A stretch of 64,000 nt of DNA from Pseudomonas yamanorum (GTDB lineage: Bacteria > Pseudomonadota > Gammaproteobacteria > Pseudomonadales > Pseudomonadaceae): NCBI RefSeq assembly GCF_013386765.1, contig NZ_JACARE010000017.1, forward strand, positions 47,520 to 111,519, written 5' to 3'. This document shows, piece after piece, positions 18,782 through 27,465 of the stretch. Position 1 is the stretch's first letter, and every line of letters starts with the position of its first letter. The translations under genes and the position numbers were made by a program. Below the pieces are notes generated by a model, which searched no databases, was not told the DNA's origin, and saw only the letters and a list, made by a program, of their open reading frames with translations.

Positions 18782-19671
18782 GCCTTCGCGCCCGTGACCA
18801 CTTCCTGCGGGTCGGCGTGCACCAGCACTTCGGCTCGCGGGTAGGCTTTGTGGATGGCATCGGCGGCCTGGTCGCTGATGCCATGGGCCACTGACAGGCT
18901 CAATTCCCCCGGTAATTCCAGGTGCAACTGCACAAACCAGTGGCTGCCGGAAATCCGCGTGCGCAAGTCATGGGCGCCCAATACCCCGGGCACACTGCAC
19001 GCCAGTTCCAGCATGTGCTGGCTGACATCCGGCGGCAGTTCCTCGTCCATCAGCACCGAGAAGCTCTCCCGGGCGATCTGGATTGCGCTCCACAAGATGT
19101 AGGCCGCGATGCCCAGGCCAAACCAGGCGTCCACCTGATGAAAACCGAATGCCGCCAGCACCAGCGCCAGCAGGATGCTGCCGTTGAGCATCATGTCTGA
19201 GCGGTAGTGCAGCGAGTCGGCGCGGATGGCGTTGGAGCCGGTTTCGCGGATTACCCGGTGTTGCAGGATGAGCAGCGCCGCCGTCAACGCCAGGGACAGG
19301 ATGATCACGCCGATACTCAGCCACGGTGCGCCCACAGGTTCCGGATGCTGCAAGCGCTGGAACGCCTGGAACGCGATCAACACTGCACTGCCGGCGATAA
19401 AAAGTGCCTGGGCCATGCCCGACAGGGATTCCGCCTTGCCGTGGCCATAACGGTGATCGTCATCGGCCGGGCGCAATGCGTAGTGCACCGCCAGCAAGTT
19501 AAGCAACGAGGTGACGCCGTCGAGCAGCGAGTCGGTCAACCCGGCGAGCATGCTCACCGAGCCACTGAGCCACCAGGCGATGGCCTTGGTCACAATCAGC
19601 ACACAGGCCACGCCGACGGAAGCGCGGGTGGCCAGGCGCAATAGCCGGGCGTGTTCGGGACTGGTGGTCAT
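18778..19671 (-). CDS. Cation diffusion facilitator (FieF-type)
   Basis: This is a 297-residue CDF exporter with six membrane helices in the first 200 residues and a cytoplasmic C-terminal ferredoxin-like domain. The metal-site motifs DSLLD (helix II) and HYRSD (helix V) match the D-D/H-D arrangement of FieF-like Zn2+/Fe2+/Cd2+ exporters, and DDDHRYGHGKAE is the loop signature. Substrate choice among divalent metals cannot be read from sequence. It is followed downstream by the convergent DUF6515 gene and preceded by a lipoprotein gene. Confidence 0.9.
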   Translation of the reverse strand: MTTSPEHARLLRLATRASVGVACVLIVTKAIAWWLSGSVSMLAGLTDSLLDGVTSLLNLLAVHYALRPADDDHRYGHGKAESLSGMAQALFIAGSAVLIAFQAFQRLQHPEPVGAPWLSIGVIILSLALTAALLILQHRVIRETGSNAIRADSLHYRSDMMLNGSILLALVLAAFGFHQVDAWFGLGIAAYILWSAIQIARESFSVLMDEELPPDVSQHMLELACSVPGVLGAHDLRTRISGSHWFVQLHLELPGELSLSVAHGISDQAADAIHKAYPRAEVLVHADPQEVVTGAKA

Positions 19672-19686
19672 GGGGCGGGTCAGTCC

Positions 19687-20106
19687 TTAAGCGGCGGGTT
19701 GCAGGCCCAGGGTGGCGAGCTGTTGCACGCTGCCCTTGAACTGAATCATGCGCGGGTCGTCCAGCGGCAGGTTACGCCCGGTTTCTTTCTGGATGATGGT
19801 TTGCAGCTTGGCGTTGTCGACCTTGCCGTCGGCGCCGATGGCTTGCTGGAGTTTTTCCGGAGCGACCTGTGCGGTCTTGCCAGGCTCGAAGTAAATCGCG
19901 CCGGTGGCGAAGTCGACACCGAAGGCAATCAGGCCCGGGATTACATAGAACAGCAGGCCGACTGCATCGAGCACGGCAATCGCCGGGTCGATCTTGCCGT
20001 CGATCTGGCCACGGCGGTCGGGGTAGAAAATCGAGCCGCAGGCCGTCAACTGGCTCAGCAGGGTGACGGCCAGAACACCGCCGATGATACGGGAAGCAAC
20101 ACGCAT
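19687..20106 (-). CDS. YidQ/YceK-like lipoprotein
   Basis: The 139-residue product begins MRVASRIIGGVLAVTLLSQLTAC (shown in part) with a lipobox LTAC|G. The mature part has SIFYPDRRGQIDGKIDPAI and a hydrophobic stretch resembling the small YceK/YidQ (DUF1375) lipoproteins. The C-terminal half (about 80-139) is a separate soluble segment. Some databases label such proteins as a nucleotidyltransferase; nothing here supports that. It is 15 bases upstream of the CDF gene and possibly cotranscribed. Confidence 0.72.
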   Translation of the reverse strand: MRVASRIIGGVLAVTLLSQLTACGSIFYPDRRGQIDGKIDPAIAVLDAVGLLFYVIPGLIAFGVDFATGAIYFEPGKTAQVAPEKLQQAIGADGKVDNAKLQTIIQKETGRNLPLDDPRMIQFKGSVQQLATLGLQPAA

Positions 20107-20169
20107 GGGACTCTCCTTGAACATAATGAAAGTGACTATAAGCCAGTCTACAAGGCGACGATGATCAAA

Positions 20170-20258
20170 TGTGGGAGCTGGCTTGCCTGCGATGGCGGTG
20201 GTTCAGTGTCTGGTGTATTGGCTGACACACCGCTATCGCAGGCAAGCCAGCTCCCACC
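20170..20258. repeat. REP/REPIN hairpin
   Basis: Facing arms tgtgggagctggcttgcctgcgat and atcgcaggcaagccagctcccacc lie in the divergent gap between the lipoprotein gene and hrpB, an unusual place because both promoters must lie in the same 250 bases. Confidence 0.9.
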
Positions 20259-20356
20259 TTTGACCGCATTCCCATCAGGACGGGGCAGTGTCGTTGAGAC
20301 CACCACCGACACCCGGCAGTTCGCCGTTATACTCGCCGCTCTGCTTTGGAGCCAGT

Positions 20357-22864
20357 ATGAATTCGTTGCCAATCGATGATGTTTTACCCGCCCTGCGTGA
20401 CGCCTTGGCGACGCGCCATGAAGCCGTGCTCGAAGCACCGCCCGGCGCCGGTAAAACCACGCGGGTGCCGCTGGCGCTATTGAATGAACCCTGGCTGGCC
20501 GGGCAGACCATCCTGATGCTCGAACCCCGGCGCCTGGCCGCCCGTGCCGCTGCCGAGCGCCTGGCCAGCGAGCTGGGGGAAAAGGTCGGTGAAACCGTCG
20601 GCTACCGCATCCGGCTGGACAGTAAAGTCGGCCCCAACACCCGGATCGAAGTGGTCACCGAAGGCATCCTCACCCGTCGCCTGCAGGATGACCCGGCGCT
20701 GGACGGCGTGGGTTTGCTGATCTTCGACGAATTCCACGAGCGCAGCCTGGACGCCGACCTGGCGCTGGCCCTGAGCCTGAATGGCCGGGACCTGTTTCGC
20801 GACGAGCAGCCACTGAAAATCTTGTTGATGTCCGCCACCCTGGAAGGCGAACGCCTGGCCGGGTTGCTGGACGATGCGCCGATCCTGCGCAGTGAAGGGC
20901 GCATGTACCCGGTGCAGATGCGCTGGGGCCGGCCGTTCCAGCCTGGGGAGTTTATCGAGCCACGGCTGGTGCAGACCATCCTTGAAGCCCTGCACGATGA
21001 GACCGGCAGTGTGTTGGTTTTCCTGCCGGGCCAGGCGGAGATTCGTCGGGTCCATCAGCAGTTGGCTGACGCACTCGGTGGTAACACCGATGTGTTGCTG
21101 TGCCCGTTGCATGGCGAGCTGGACCTGGCCGCCCAACGCGCCGCCATCGACCCGGCGCCCGCCGGCAAGCGCAAGGTGGTGCTGGCCACCAACATTGCCG
21201 AGACCAGCCTGACCATCAACGGCGTGCGCGTGGTGATCGATGCCGGGCTGGCGCGGGTCCCGCGTTTCGACCCGGGCAGCGGCATGACCCGCCTCGACAC
21301 CCAGCGCATCTCCCGCGCCAGCGCCACCCAGCGCGCAGGCCGGGCAGGGCGCCTGGAGCCGGGGGTGTGTTACCGGTTGTGGTCCGAGGACCAGCATGAA
21401 GGGCTGGCGGCGTATTCCAGTGCGGAAATTCTCTCGGCGGATCTTTCCGGTCTGGCTCTGCAACTGGGCCGTTGGGGCGTGGCGCCCACGCAGTTGGTGT
21501 GGCTCGACGTACCGCCCACCGCTGCTTATGCACAGGCTCAGGATTTGCTTGAGCGCCTCGGCGCGTTAAGCGGCGACAAGCTGACCGCCCATGGCCAGAA
21601 AATGGCCGGGTTACCGGCGCATCCACGTATCGCTCATCTGTTGTTGCGCGGCCAGGATCTGGGTCTGGCAAACATGGCCTGTGACGTGGCAGCACTGCTG
21701 GGGGAGCGCGATATCCTGCGTGGTGCCGGCGCGGACTTGCACAGCCGTCTGGCCTTGCTGTCCGGCGAAGAAAAGGCCCGTGGCACTCAAGGTGGCGTGC
21801 AGCGCGCCCGGCAACTGGCCCGGCAATACCGTGGCTATTTAAGAGGCAAGGCCGAGCAGCCAGTGGCTGATCCCGATCACCCGCGCTGGCTTGGCGCCTT
21901 GCTGGCGCTGGCCTATCCCGATCGAGTAGCGCAACAACGCCGTGCGGGCGGCGCCGAATACCGCCTGGCCAACGGCCGCGCCGCGCTGTTCGCCGAAGCC
22001 GACAGCCTGATGAAACAGCCCTGGCTGGTGATCGCCGACTTGGGCAGCCGCCAGGGCCAGCGCGAAGAACGGATTTACCTCGCGGCGGATTTTGACCCGG
22101 TGCTGTTCGACTCGGTGCTGGCCGAGCAGGTGCGCAATGTCGACCAACTCGATTGGGACGAGCGCGAAGGCGTGCTGCGCGCCGAACGCCAGCGCAAGGT
22201 CGGCGAACTGGTGCTCAGCCGCGAGCCGCTGACCGGCCTCGACGAGTCTGCCCGCAGCCAGGCGCTGGTCAACCTGGTAAGGCGCAAAGGCCTGGAGCTA
22301 TTGCCCTGGACCCCGGAGCTGCGCCAATGGCAAGCGCGTGTGAAGCTGCTGCGTGATCTGGATACCGGCAAGGCCAGTGAATGGCCGGACGTCAGCGACA
22401 GCGCCTTGCTCGCCAGCCTGGAACACTGGTTGATGCCGTACCTGGGCAAGGTGTCGCGCCTGAGCCATTTCGCCAATCTGGATATTGCAAGCTTCCTGCA
22501 TAACCTGCTGCCGTGGCCGTTGCCCCAGCGTCTGGACGAGTTGGCGCCGCACCATCTGAAGGTGCCGTCGGGTTCGTCGGTGCGTCTGGACTACAGCGAG
22601 CAGCCGCCGATTCTGGCGGTGCGCTTGCAGGAATTGTTCGGGTTGGCGGACACGCCGCGCATTGCCGGCGGGCGGCAGGTGGTCAAGCTGCATCTGCTGT
22701 CACCGGCCAGGCGCCCGGTGCAGGTAACCCAGGACCTGGCGAACTTCTGGCGCAGTACGTACGCCGAGGTGAAGAAGGATTTGAAGGGGCGGTATCCCAA
22801 GCATTACTGGCCGGATGATCCATTGATTGCTGAACCGACTGCCCGGATCAAACCGAGAAAGTAA
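20357..22864 (+). CDS. hrpB: ATP-dependent helicase HrpB
   Basis: The 835-residue DExH helicase shows motif I GAGKTTRVP, motif II DEFHER, motif III SATLEG and motif VI QRAGRAGR. Helicase-associated domains follow and a C-terminal HrpB-specific domain ends in KGRYPKHYWPDDP. HrpB is a putative RNA/DNA helicase whose cellular role in most bacteria is not defined. The start MNSLPIDDVLPALRDAL at 20357 is family-typical; the open frame extends 69 bases upstream into the promoter area. Confidence 0.95.
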   Translation: MNSLPIDDVLPALRDALATRHEAVLEAPPGAGKTTRVPLALLNEPWLAGQTILMLEPRRLAARAAAERLASELGEKVGETVGYRIRLDSKVGPNTRIEVVTEGILTRRLQDDPALDGVGLLIFDEFHERSLDADLALALSLNGRDLFRDEQPLKILLMSATLEGERLAGLLDDAPILRSEGRMYPVQMRWGRPFQPGEFIEPRLVQTILEALHDETGSVLVFLPGQAEIRRVHQQLADALGGNTDVLLCPLHGELDLAAQRAAIDPAPAGKRKVVLATNIAETSLTINGVRVVIDAGLARVPRFDPGSGMTRLDTQRISRASATQRAGRAGRLEPGVCYRLWSEDQHEGLAAYSSAEILSADLSGLALQLGRWGVAPTQLVWLDVPPTAAYAQAQDLLERLGALSGDKLTAHGQKMAGLPAHPRIAHLLLRGQDLGLANMACDVAALLGERDILRGAGADLHSRLALLSGEEKARGTQGGVQRARQLARQYRGYLRGKAEQPVADPDHPRWLGALLALAYPDRVAQQRRAGGAEYRLANGRAALFAEADSLMKQPWLVIADLGSRQGQREERIYLAADFDPVLFDSVLAEQVRNVDQLDWDEREGVLRAERQRKVGELVLSREPLTGLDESARSQALVNLVRRKGLELLPWTPELRQWQARVKLLRDLDTGKASEWPDVSDSALLASLEHWLMPYLGKVSRLSHFANLDIASFLHNLLPWPLPQRLDELAPHHLKVPSGSSVRLDYSEQPPILAVRLQELFGLADTPRIAGGRQVVKLHLLSPARRPVQVTQDLANFWRSTYAEVKKDLKGRYPKHYWPDDPLIAEPTARIKPRK

Positions 22865-22881
22865 GCGCGCCGAAGATCAAA

Positions 22882-22985
22882 TGTGGGAGCTGGCTTGGCT
22901 GCGATGGCATCACCTCGGTTTGTCTGATAGACCGAGGTGCCTGCATCGCGGGCAAGCCCGGCTCCCACACAAGCCAGCTCCCACA
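22882..22985. repeat. REP/REPIN hairpin with extra half-arm
   Basis: Left arm tgtgggagctggcttggctgcgat, cctcggt/accgagg inner stem and right arm atcgcgggcaagcccggctcccac, followed by an additional half-arm (aagccagctcccac). The mixed 'agctggcttg' and 'agccgggcttg' subtypes in one element suggest recombination. It lies between convergent genes. Confidence 0.9.
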
Positions 22986-23002
22986 CTGTTTTGCAGTGTG
23001 GC

Positions 23003-24091
23003 TTACTGCGCGGCAGGCAACAGGAACCGCGCAATCACCGGCAAGTGAGTCGAGATGCGCACCGTATCGCTTTGCCGCACCTTGGCCTCGACCTTCTTGA
23101 TCCGCGAACTGTGGAACAGATAGTCCAGCGTACGATCCGGCCCTTCCACCGTCGGGTCATTCGGGAAATACGTCAGCCACTGGTCCCGGTCAATCCCGCT
23201 GGATTGGCTGTTGCTCGGGACCATCGGGTACTTTTCCCACAACAGATGCAGCTCACTGTCCGGTGAATATTGCCCGCGCTTGCCGGCGTCCAGGCGCAGG
23301 AACTGCCCCAGCGGCAGCAGGTTGAAATCCCCGCCCATCAGCCATGGCGTGCCGCGGCTTTCGAACTTATCCACCAGCTTGACCGTCGCCTGCACCTGTT
23401 CCTGCACCGCGTTGTGCCCGGGGGCCGTGCCGTCCAGGCGGGTATTGAGCACGGCCAACTGGCCGCCATCGCTCAACGGCAGGTAGGTCAGCAATAACGC
23501 CGGCTTGGGCTGGAATTGACGGCTGATCAGGTTGGCCCGTGCCACCGGCAATTGCAGGCGCTCGGCGTGTTCGATCTGGTAGCGGCTCATGGTCACCAGC
23601 TTGCGGCCGACGCTGCCGAAAATGTGCAGGTCGGGCACGAAGTCGGCTTTCCAGTCGAACGCCTGGGCGCTGCACGGGTAGAGGTCGGCCAGGCGCTCCT
23701 GGAGCAAGGCCAGTTGGTCCTGGTAGCTGGAGGGCTTGGCGCCTTCGTCAACTTCTTGCAGCAACAGGATGTCGGGCTGCTCGTCGCGGATCACCCGTGC
23801 CACTTCGTCGAGGCTGGCGGCCATGTCTTCAACGGTAGGGCGGTCGTCCGGGCCGCTGCCGTCCGGGGTGTCGTACCAGAACACGTAGTTCTTGCCCGCC
23901 AGGTACTGCACGTTCCAGGTCATCACCTTGAGCGCCTGGCCCGGCAACAGGGTCGGCGCGCGGGGCGCGACGCAGCGGATGGGCAGGGTTTCCTTGTCGG
24001 CAGGGCGCCAGGTCAGGCTGTAGATCAAGCCGGTCAGCAGGGCCGCGAGGATCAGCAGGCCCAGCAAGGTAATGCGCAGTAATCGGGTCAT
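23003..24091 (-). CDS. Membrane-anchored endonuclease/exonuclease/phosphatase-fold protein
   Basis: The 362-residue protein has one N-terminal membrane anchor (about 5-27), then an EEP (DNase I-like) domain. MTWNVQYLAG, LLLQEVDEG, MGGDFNLLP and the C-terminal STHLP supply the Asn, Glu, Asp-Asn and His expected for a Mg2+-dependent phosphodiesterase or phosphatase. The substrate may be nucleic acid, lipid or sugar phosphate; the outward-facing anchor argues against a repair nuclease. It is 41 bases downstream of the YciC-like gene and probably cotranscribed. Confidence 0.8.
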   Translation of the reverse strand: MTRLLRITLLGLLILAALLTGLIYSLTWRPADKETLPIRCVAPRAPTLLPGQALKVMTWNVQYLAGKNYVFWYDTPDGSGPDDRPTVEDMAASLDEVARVIRDEQPDILLLQEVDEGAKPSSYQDQLALLQERLADLYPCSAQAFDWKADFVPDLHIFGSVGRKLVTMSRYQIEHAERLQLPVARANLISRQFQPKPALLLTYLPLSDGGQLAVLNTRLDGTAPGHNAVQEQVQATVKLVDKFESRGTPWLMGGDFNLLPLGQFLRLDAGKRGQYSPDSELHLLWEKYPMVPSNSQSSGIDRDQWLTYFPNDPTVEGPDRTLDYLFHSSRIKKVEAKVRQSDTVRISTHLPVIARFLLPAAQ

Positions 24092-24132
24092 CGGCTCGGC
24101 TTATGGCGTTGCAGGACAAGGCCCGGAGCATA

Positions 24133-24792
24133 TCACCGCGCGTCGGCGTCGCCACCAATCAACATGAACAGGCGGAACAACACCACGCTGGTGAACAGTT
24201 GCAGGAAGCTTTGTGCGCTGTCGATCAGCAGCCCCAGCAGCGGGTTCGGGTCCGGGTAAACCGCCACGCTGGCGCCCTTGAGCAGCCACAGCGGGGTCAT
24301 CACACACAGCAGGCACACCAGGATGCGCCAGAAATGCCCACGGGTCAGGCGCAGGCTTTCCTTCATGGCCGACAGCGCCGACATGCCGCGCAACACCAGC
24401 AGGTATTCGGCAAAGGCCAGCACCACCATCAGCCACAGGCCCGGCAGGAAATACAGCGACAAGCCCAGCAGAATCAGCAGCGTACTGATCGCCGTCAGCA
24501 AGGCAAAGCGTGGCCACAGGGTCAGGGCCATCGCCAGCACATCCAGGGTGCGCGGCGATTCGCCCCGGGTGCGGGCGTCGAGGAACAGGATCAGTGCGCC
24601 GGTGTACAGCGGATACACCAGCAACCCGATGACCACGCTGTAGCCGGGAAACGCATCAGGGCCGAGAGTGTGATCGAGCACCTGTTGCAGCAGGGCTTCG
24701 AGGATGACCAATGGCAGGCACAACTGCACGATGGCGCCCAGGTTGCGCTTGAAAAAGAAGAAGGAGTCGCGCAGTACGTCTAACGGATTCAT
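24133..24792 (-). CDS. YciC-family inner membrane protein
   Basis: This is a 219-residue polytopic membrane protein with about six hydrophobic helices and family-like segments DVLRDSFFFFKRNLGAI and LRLTRGHFWRI. The YciC family has no established function. ATG 24792 is preferred to an in-frame GTG at 24804. The EEP phosphatase gene follows it on the same strand, suggesting an envelope-related two-gene unit. Confidence 0.75.
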   Translation of the reverse strand: MNPLDVLRDSFFFFKRNLGAIVQLCLPLVILEALLQQVLDHTLGPDAFPGYSVVIGLLVYPLYTGALILFLDARTRGESPRTLDVLAMALTLWPRFALLTAISTLLILLGLSLYFLPGLWLMVVLAFAEYLLVLRGMSALSAMKESLRLTRGHFWRILVCLLCVMTPLWLLKGASVAVYPDPNPLLGLLIDSAQSFLQLFTSVVLFRLFMLIGGDADAR

Positions 24793-24971
24793 CAGGGTCT
24801 TCACAGGCCAAAAAGCAAGGGCGTTACTTTAACCGATCATGACCAGATGCAAGCAAACGTAAACCTTGCGTAAAGACCATTGAAACAATCAGTAACAGCC
24901 CCATAACTAGTCTGTACCTTGCACATCGTGCGCAAGGCAAAGATTTCTACCGGCAATCTAACGAGGTCGCC

Positions 24972-25742
24972 ATGAACAGCGAAGAGCAAACCCTGATCGA
25001 TGGACTGTTTTCACGGTTGCAGCAAGCCGAAACGGACTCAGCCCCCCGCGACGCCCAGGCCGAAGCGCGGATCAAGGAACACGTCACTCGCCAACCGGCC
25101 GCTGCGTACTACATGACCCAGTCGATCCTGGTGCAAGAACATGCGATCAAGAGCCTTGATGCGCAGAACAAGCAGCAGGCCCAACAGATCCAGGAATTGC
25201 AGGACCAACTGCAACAGGCCAGGTCTCAGGCGGCGCAGCCTGCACCGAGCAGCGGCGGTTTCCTGTCGAGCATCTTTGGCGGCGGCTCCCGCGACCCGCA
25301 GCCTGCCCAGAGCGCACCGGCGTCGTCGGGCGGTGGCTGGCGTGAGCCGGCGCGTCCGTCGTTTGGCGGGCAACCTGCACCGCAGCAGAACTACGGTGCC
25401 CCGCAGCAGAATTACCAGCAGCCACAACAGGCACCTGCTGCACCGATTGGCAGCGGCTTCCTCGGCGGCGCGCTGAAAACCGCAGCTGGCGTGGCCGGTG
25501 GTGTGATGCTGGCAGAAGGCATCAGCAGCTTGTTCAGCCACAACTCGCAACAACCTCAAGTGGTTGAAGAAATCATCCGCGAAGAGCCGGCGCCTGCCAG
25601 CGACAACGGCAACTGGGGCAACGACGACCAGAAATATGCCGGTAACGACAGCTGGGGCAGCGACAACTCCTCCGACAGCTTCGCCGACAACGACTATTCC
25701 GACGACTCCTCCTCCTTTGGCGACGACGATTCCTTCGTCTGA
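24972..25742 (+). CDS. DUF2076 domain protein
   Basis: The 256-residue protein has an N-terminal alpha-helical part (about 1-80, NSEEQTLIDGLFSRLQQAE, then a Gln-rich coiled coil), a Pro/Gln/Gly-rich linker with QQNYGAPQQNYQQPQQ, and a Gly/Ala segment (GGALKTAAGVAGGVMLAEGI). It ends in an acidic Ser/Asp/Asn tail with repeated DNSSDSF/DDSSSF units. This is the DUF2076 layout; its function is unknown. There is no signal peptide. A terminator hairpin follows at 25754. Confidence 0.85.
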   Translation: MNSEEQTLIDGLFSRLQQAETDSAPRDAQAEARIKEHVTRQPAAAYYMTQSILVQEHAIKSLDAQNKQQAQQIQELQDQLQQARSQAAQPAPSSGGFLSSIFGGGSRDPQPAQSAPASSGGGWREPARPSFGGQPAPQQNYGAPQQNYQQPQQAPAAPIGSGFLGGALKTAAGVAGGVMLAEGISSLFSHNSQQPQVVEEIIREEPAPASDNGNWGNDDQKYAGNDSWGSDNSSDSFADNDYSDDSSSFGDDDSFV

Positions 25743-25753
25743 CCCACACTCAA

Positions 25754-25785
25754 CCGGGGCGCTTCGTCGCTCCGGGCTGATTTTT
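25754..25785 (+). terminator. Rho-independent terminator after DUF2076 gene
   Basis: ccggggcg-cttcgt-cgctccgg (8 bp with one G-T pair) followed by gctgattttt. Confidence 0.75.
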
Positions 25786-25871
25786 CTCGGAAACTTCCGT
25801 GTGGCTGGCATACTGGCAACCTTTCCGGGCCCTTGAGTCCGGGGTCCATGCGCGTGTCATGAGGATTTGCG

Positions 25872-26348
25872 GTGAAAAAGATAGCCGTGTTCGCCGATGT
25901 ACAAAACCTCTACTACACCGTGCGCCAGGCGTACGGCTGTCACTTCAACTACGCCGCCCTGTGGGCTGACATCAGCCAGCGCGGGCAGATTGTCGAGGCG
26001 TACGCCTATGCCATCGACCGTGGCGACAGCAAGCAGCAGCAGTTCCAGCAGATCCTGCGCAACCTGGGGTTTACCGTGAAGCTCAAGCCCTACATCCAGC
26101 GCAGCGACGGCTCGGCCAAGGGCGACTGGGACGTGGGCATCACCATCGACATCATGGACGCCGCCGCCCATGTCGACGAAGTGGTACTGGCCTCCGGCGA
26201 CGGTGATTTCGACATGCTGCTGGACCGCATCATCAGCAAGCACGGCGTCGAAGCCGTGGCCTACGGCGTGCCGGGGCTGACGGCCAATTCATTGATACGC
26301 GCCGCCAGCCGCTACGTGCCGATCGAAGGCGCGTTGCTGCTTAAATAG
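25872..26348 (+). CDS. NYN domain (LabA/PIN-like) protein
   Basis: The 158-residue protein is a single NYN domain, a PIN-like nuclease fold. The conserved acidic residues appear in FADVQNLYYT, KGDWDVGITIDI and ASGDGDFDMLL. NYN proteins are predicted RNases. The start is GTG at 25872; no ATG fits the fold. The gene is 24 bases upstream of a DnaQ-like exonuclease on the same strand, so two nuclease-fold proteins are likely coexpressed. Confidence 0.85.
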   Translation: MKKIAVFADVQNLYYTVRQAYGCHFNYAALWADISQRGQIVEAYAYAIDRGDSKQQQFQQILRNLGFTVKLKPYIQRSDGSAKGDWDVGITIDIMDAAAHVDEVVLASGDGDFDMLLDRIISKHGVEAVAYGVPGLTANSLIRAASRYVPIEGALLLK

Positions 26349-26372
26349 ATTTTTGACGGAGTTGGAACAGGT

Positions 26373-26984
26373 TTGGAACGTATAGCGGTCATCGACTTTG
26401 AAACCACCGGCATCCAGCCGAGCAGCAGCTGCCGGGCCACGGAAATCGCCGTGGTCATCCTGGAGCAGGGCCAGATCGTGGACCGCTACCAGAGCCTGAT
26501 GAATGCGGGCGTGCGCGTGCCGGGGTTTATCGAGCAACTGACCGGCATCAGCAACGCCATGCTGCGTACGGCACCGTCGGCGGAGCGGGTGATGAACGAG
26601 GTGAACGAGTTTGTCGGCACCACGCCTTTGTTGGCCCACAACGCCGCGTTTGACCAGAAGTTCTGGGATTTCGAGCTGGGGTTGATCCGGCGTACGCGTT
26701 TGCAGAAGTTTGCCTGTTCGTTGTTGCTGGCGCGGCGCTTGATGCCGGCGGCGCCGAATCACAAGCTGGGCACACTGACCTCATTTGCCCAACTGCCCCA
26801 CACCGGCAAGGCTCACCGGGCGATGGCGGATGCGGAGATGGCGGCGAACCTCACCGCGCACCTGGCCGAGGAACTGCGCCGCACCCACGGGCTGCGGGAA
26901 TTGTCCCACGAACTGCTGTGCAGCTTGCAGAAGGTTCCGGCGGCGAAGATCAATGATCACCTGAAGAAGCATCGCGGGTTCTGA
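26373..26984 (+). CDS. DnaQ-like 3'-5' exonuclease
   Basis: The 203-residue DEDDh exonuclease has the ExoI motif DFETTG, ExoII LAHNAAFDQKF and ExoIII HRAMADAEM. The fold starts directly at (M)ERIAVIDFE, so the TTG at 26373 is the plausible start; GGAACAGG lies just before it. A roughly 50-residue C-terminal tail (ELSHELLCSLQKV) follows the nuclease domain. It is not adjacent to a polymerase gene, so a housekeeping epsilon subunit is unlikely. Confidence 0.83.
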   Translation: MERIAVIDFETTGIQPSSSCRATEIAVVILEQGQIVDRYQSLMNAGVRVPGFIEQLTGISNAMLRTAPSAERVMNEVNEFVGTTPLLAHNAAFDQKFWDFELGLIRRTRLQKFACSLLLARRLMPAAPNHKLGTLTSFAQLPHTGKAHRAMADAEMAANLTAHLAEELRRTHGLRELSHELLCSLQKVPAAKINDHLKKHRGF

Positions 26985-27017
26985 TTCCGGTACTGCTCCC
27001 AAGTGATGACGCGCTGC

Positions 27018-27150
27018 TGTGGCGAGGGAGCTTGCTCCCGCTGGGCTGCGCAGCAGCCCCAACACCTGCAGTCGGCGTTACATCAGATACACCGCTGTGC
27101 ATGCTTTGGGAGCGCTTCGCACTCCAGCGGGAGCAAGCTCCCTCGCCACA
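27018..27150. repeat. Second-family REP pair (tgtggcgagggagcttgctccc type)
   Basis: Arms tgtggcgagggagcttgctcccgctggg and cagcgggagcaagctccctcgccaca face each other across about 80 bases containing the further imperfect pairs gggctgcgcagcagcccc and gggagcgcttcgcactcc. This is a different REP family from the other elements in the window. It lies between the exonuclease and the convergent DUF6124 gene. Confidence 0.88.
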
Positions 27151-27161
27151 GAAATCGCAAT

Positions 27162-27455
27162 TTATCGAGGTTGTAGGCAGTCCAGCGACCGGTCCACCAC
27201 CACCTTCGCCATCTCCACCAAATGCATCATCGCCCGCTGCTGCCCGTTCATGGGCTCGCCGGGTATCTGTGCGGTTGCTACTGCGCAATGCAGCAAGTCG
27301 GCAGCGCGTGCCAGGGCGTCTTCGAAGCTCATGTTGTCGTTCAGCACGAAGGGGGCGCCGTCCGGGGCGGAGGCTTTGAGGTAGTAATCGATGGCGCGGC
27401 GGGTGAGGGGGCTGTCGCTGCGAAACTCTGGTGGATCGGGGGTGACTTTGACCAT
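27162..27455 (-). CDS. DUF6124/DUF3077 family small protein
   Basis: The 97-residue soluble helical protein starts MVKVTPDPPEF, with LTRRAIDYYLKA, SFEDALARAADLLHCAVATA and a C-terminal helix QQRAMMHLVEMAKVVVDRSLD. It fits the DUF6124/DUF3077 family, which is multi-copy in Pseudomonas and of unknown function. ACGGAG lies 10 bases before the ATG. The gene is preceded by an elaborate structured leader (27466-27694), which suggests post-transcriptional control. Confidence 0.8.
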   Translation of the reverse strand: MVKVTPDPPEFRSDSPLTRRAIDYYLKASAPDGAPFVLNDNMSFEDALARAADLLHCAVATAQIPGEPMNGQQRAMMHLVEMAKVVVDRSLDCLQPR

Positions 27456-27465
27456 GGTTTAGCTA

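Noticed and set aside
19687..20106. Polyribonucleotide nucleotidyltransferase
   Set aside because: That label appears for similar lipoproteins in databases, but the 139-residue sequence has only a lipobox and a YidQ-like region.
27018..27150. CRISPR-like or tandem repeat array
   Set aside because: The repeats are inverted REP arms, with no regularly spaced direct repeats or spacers.
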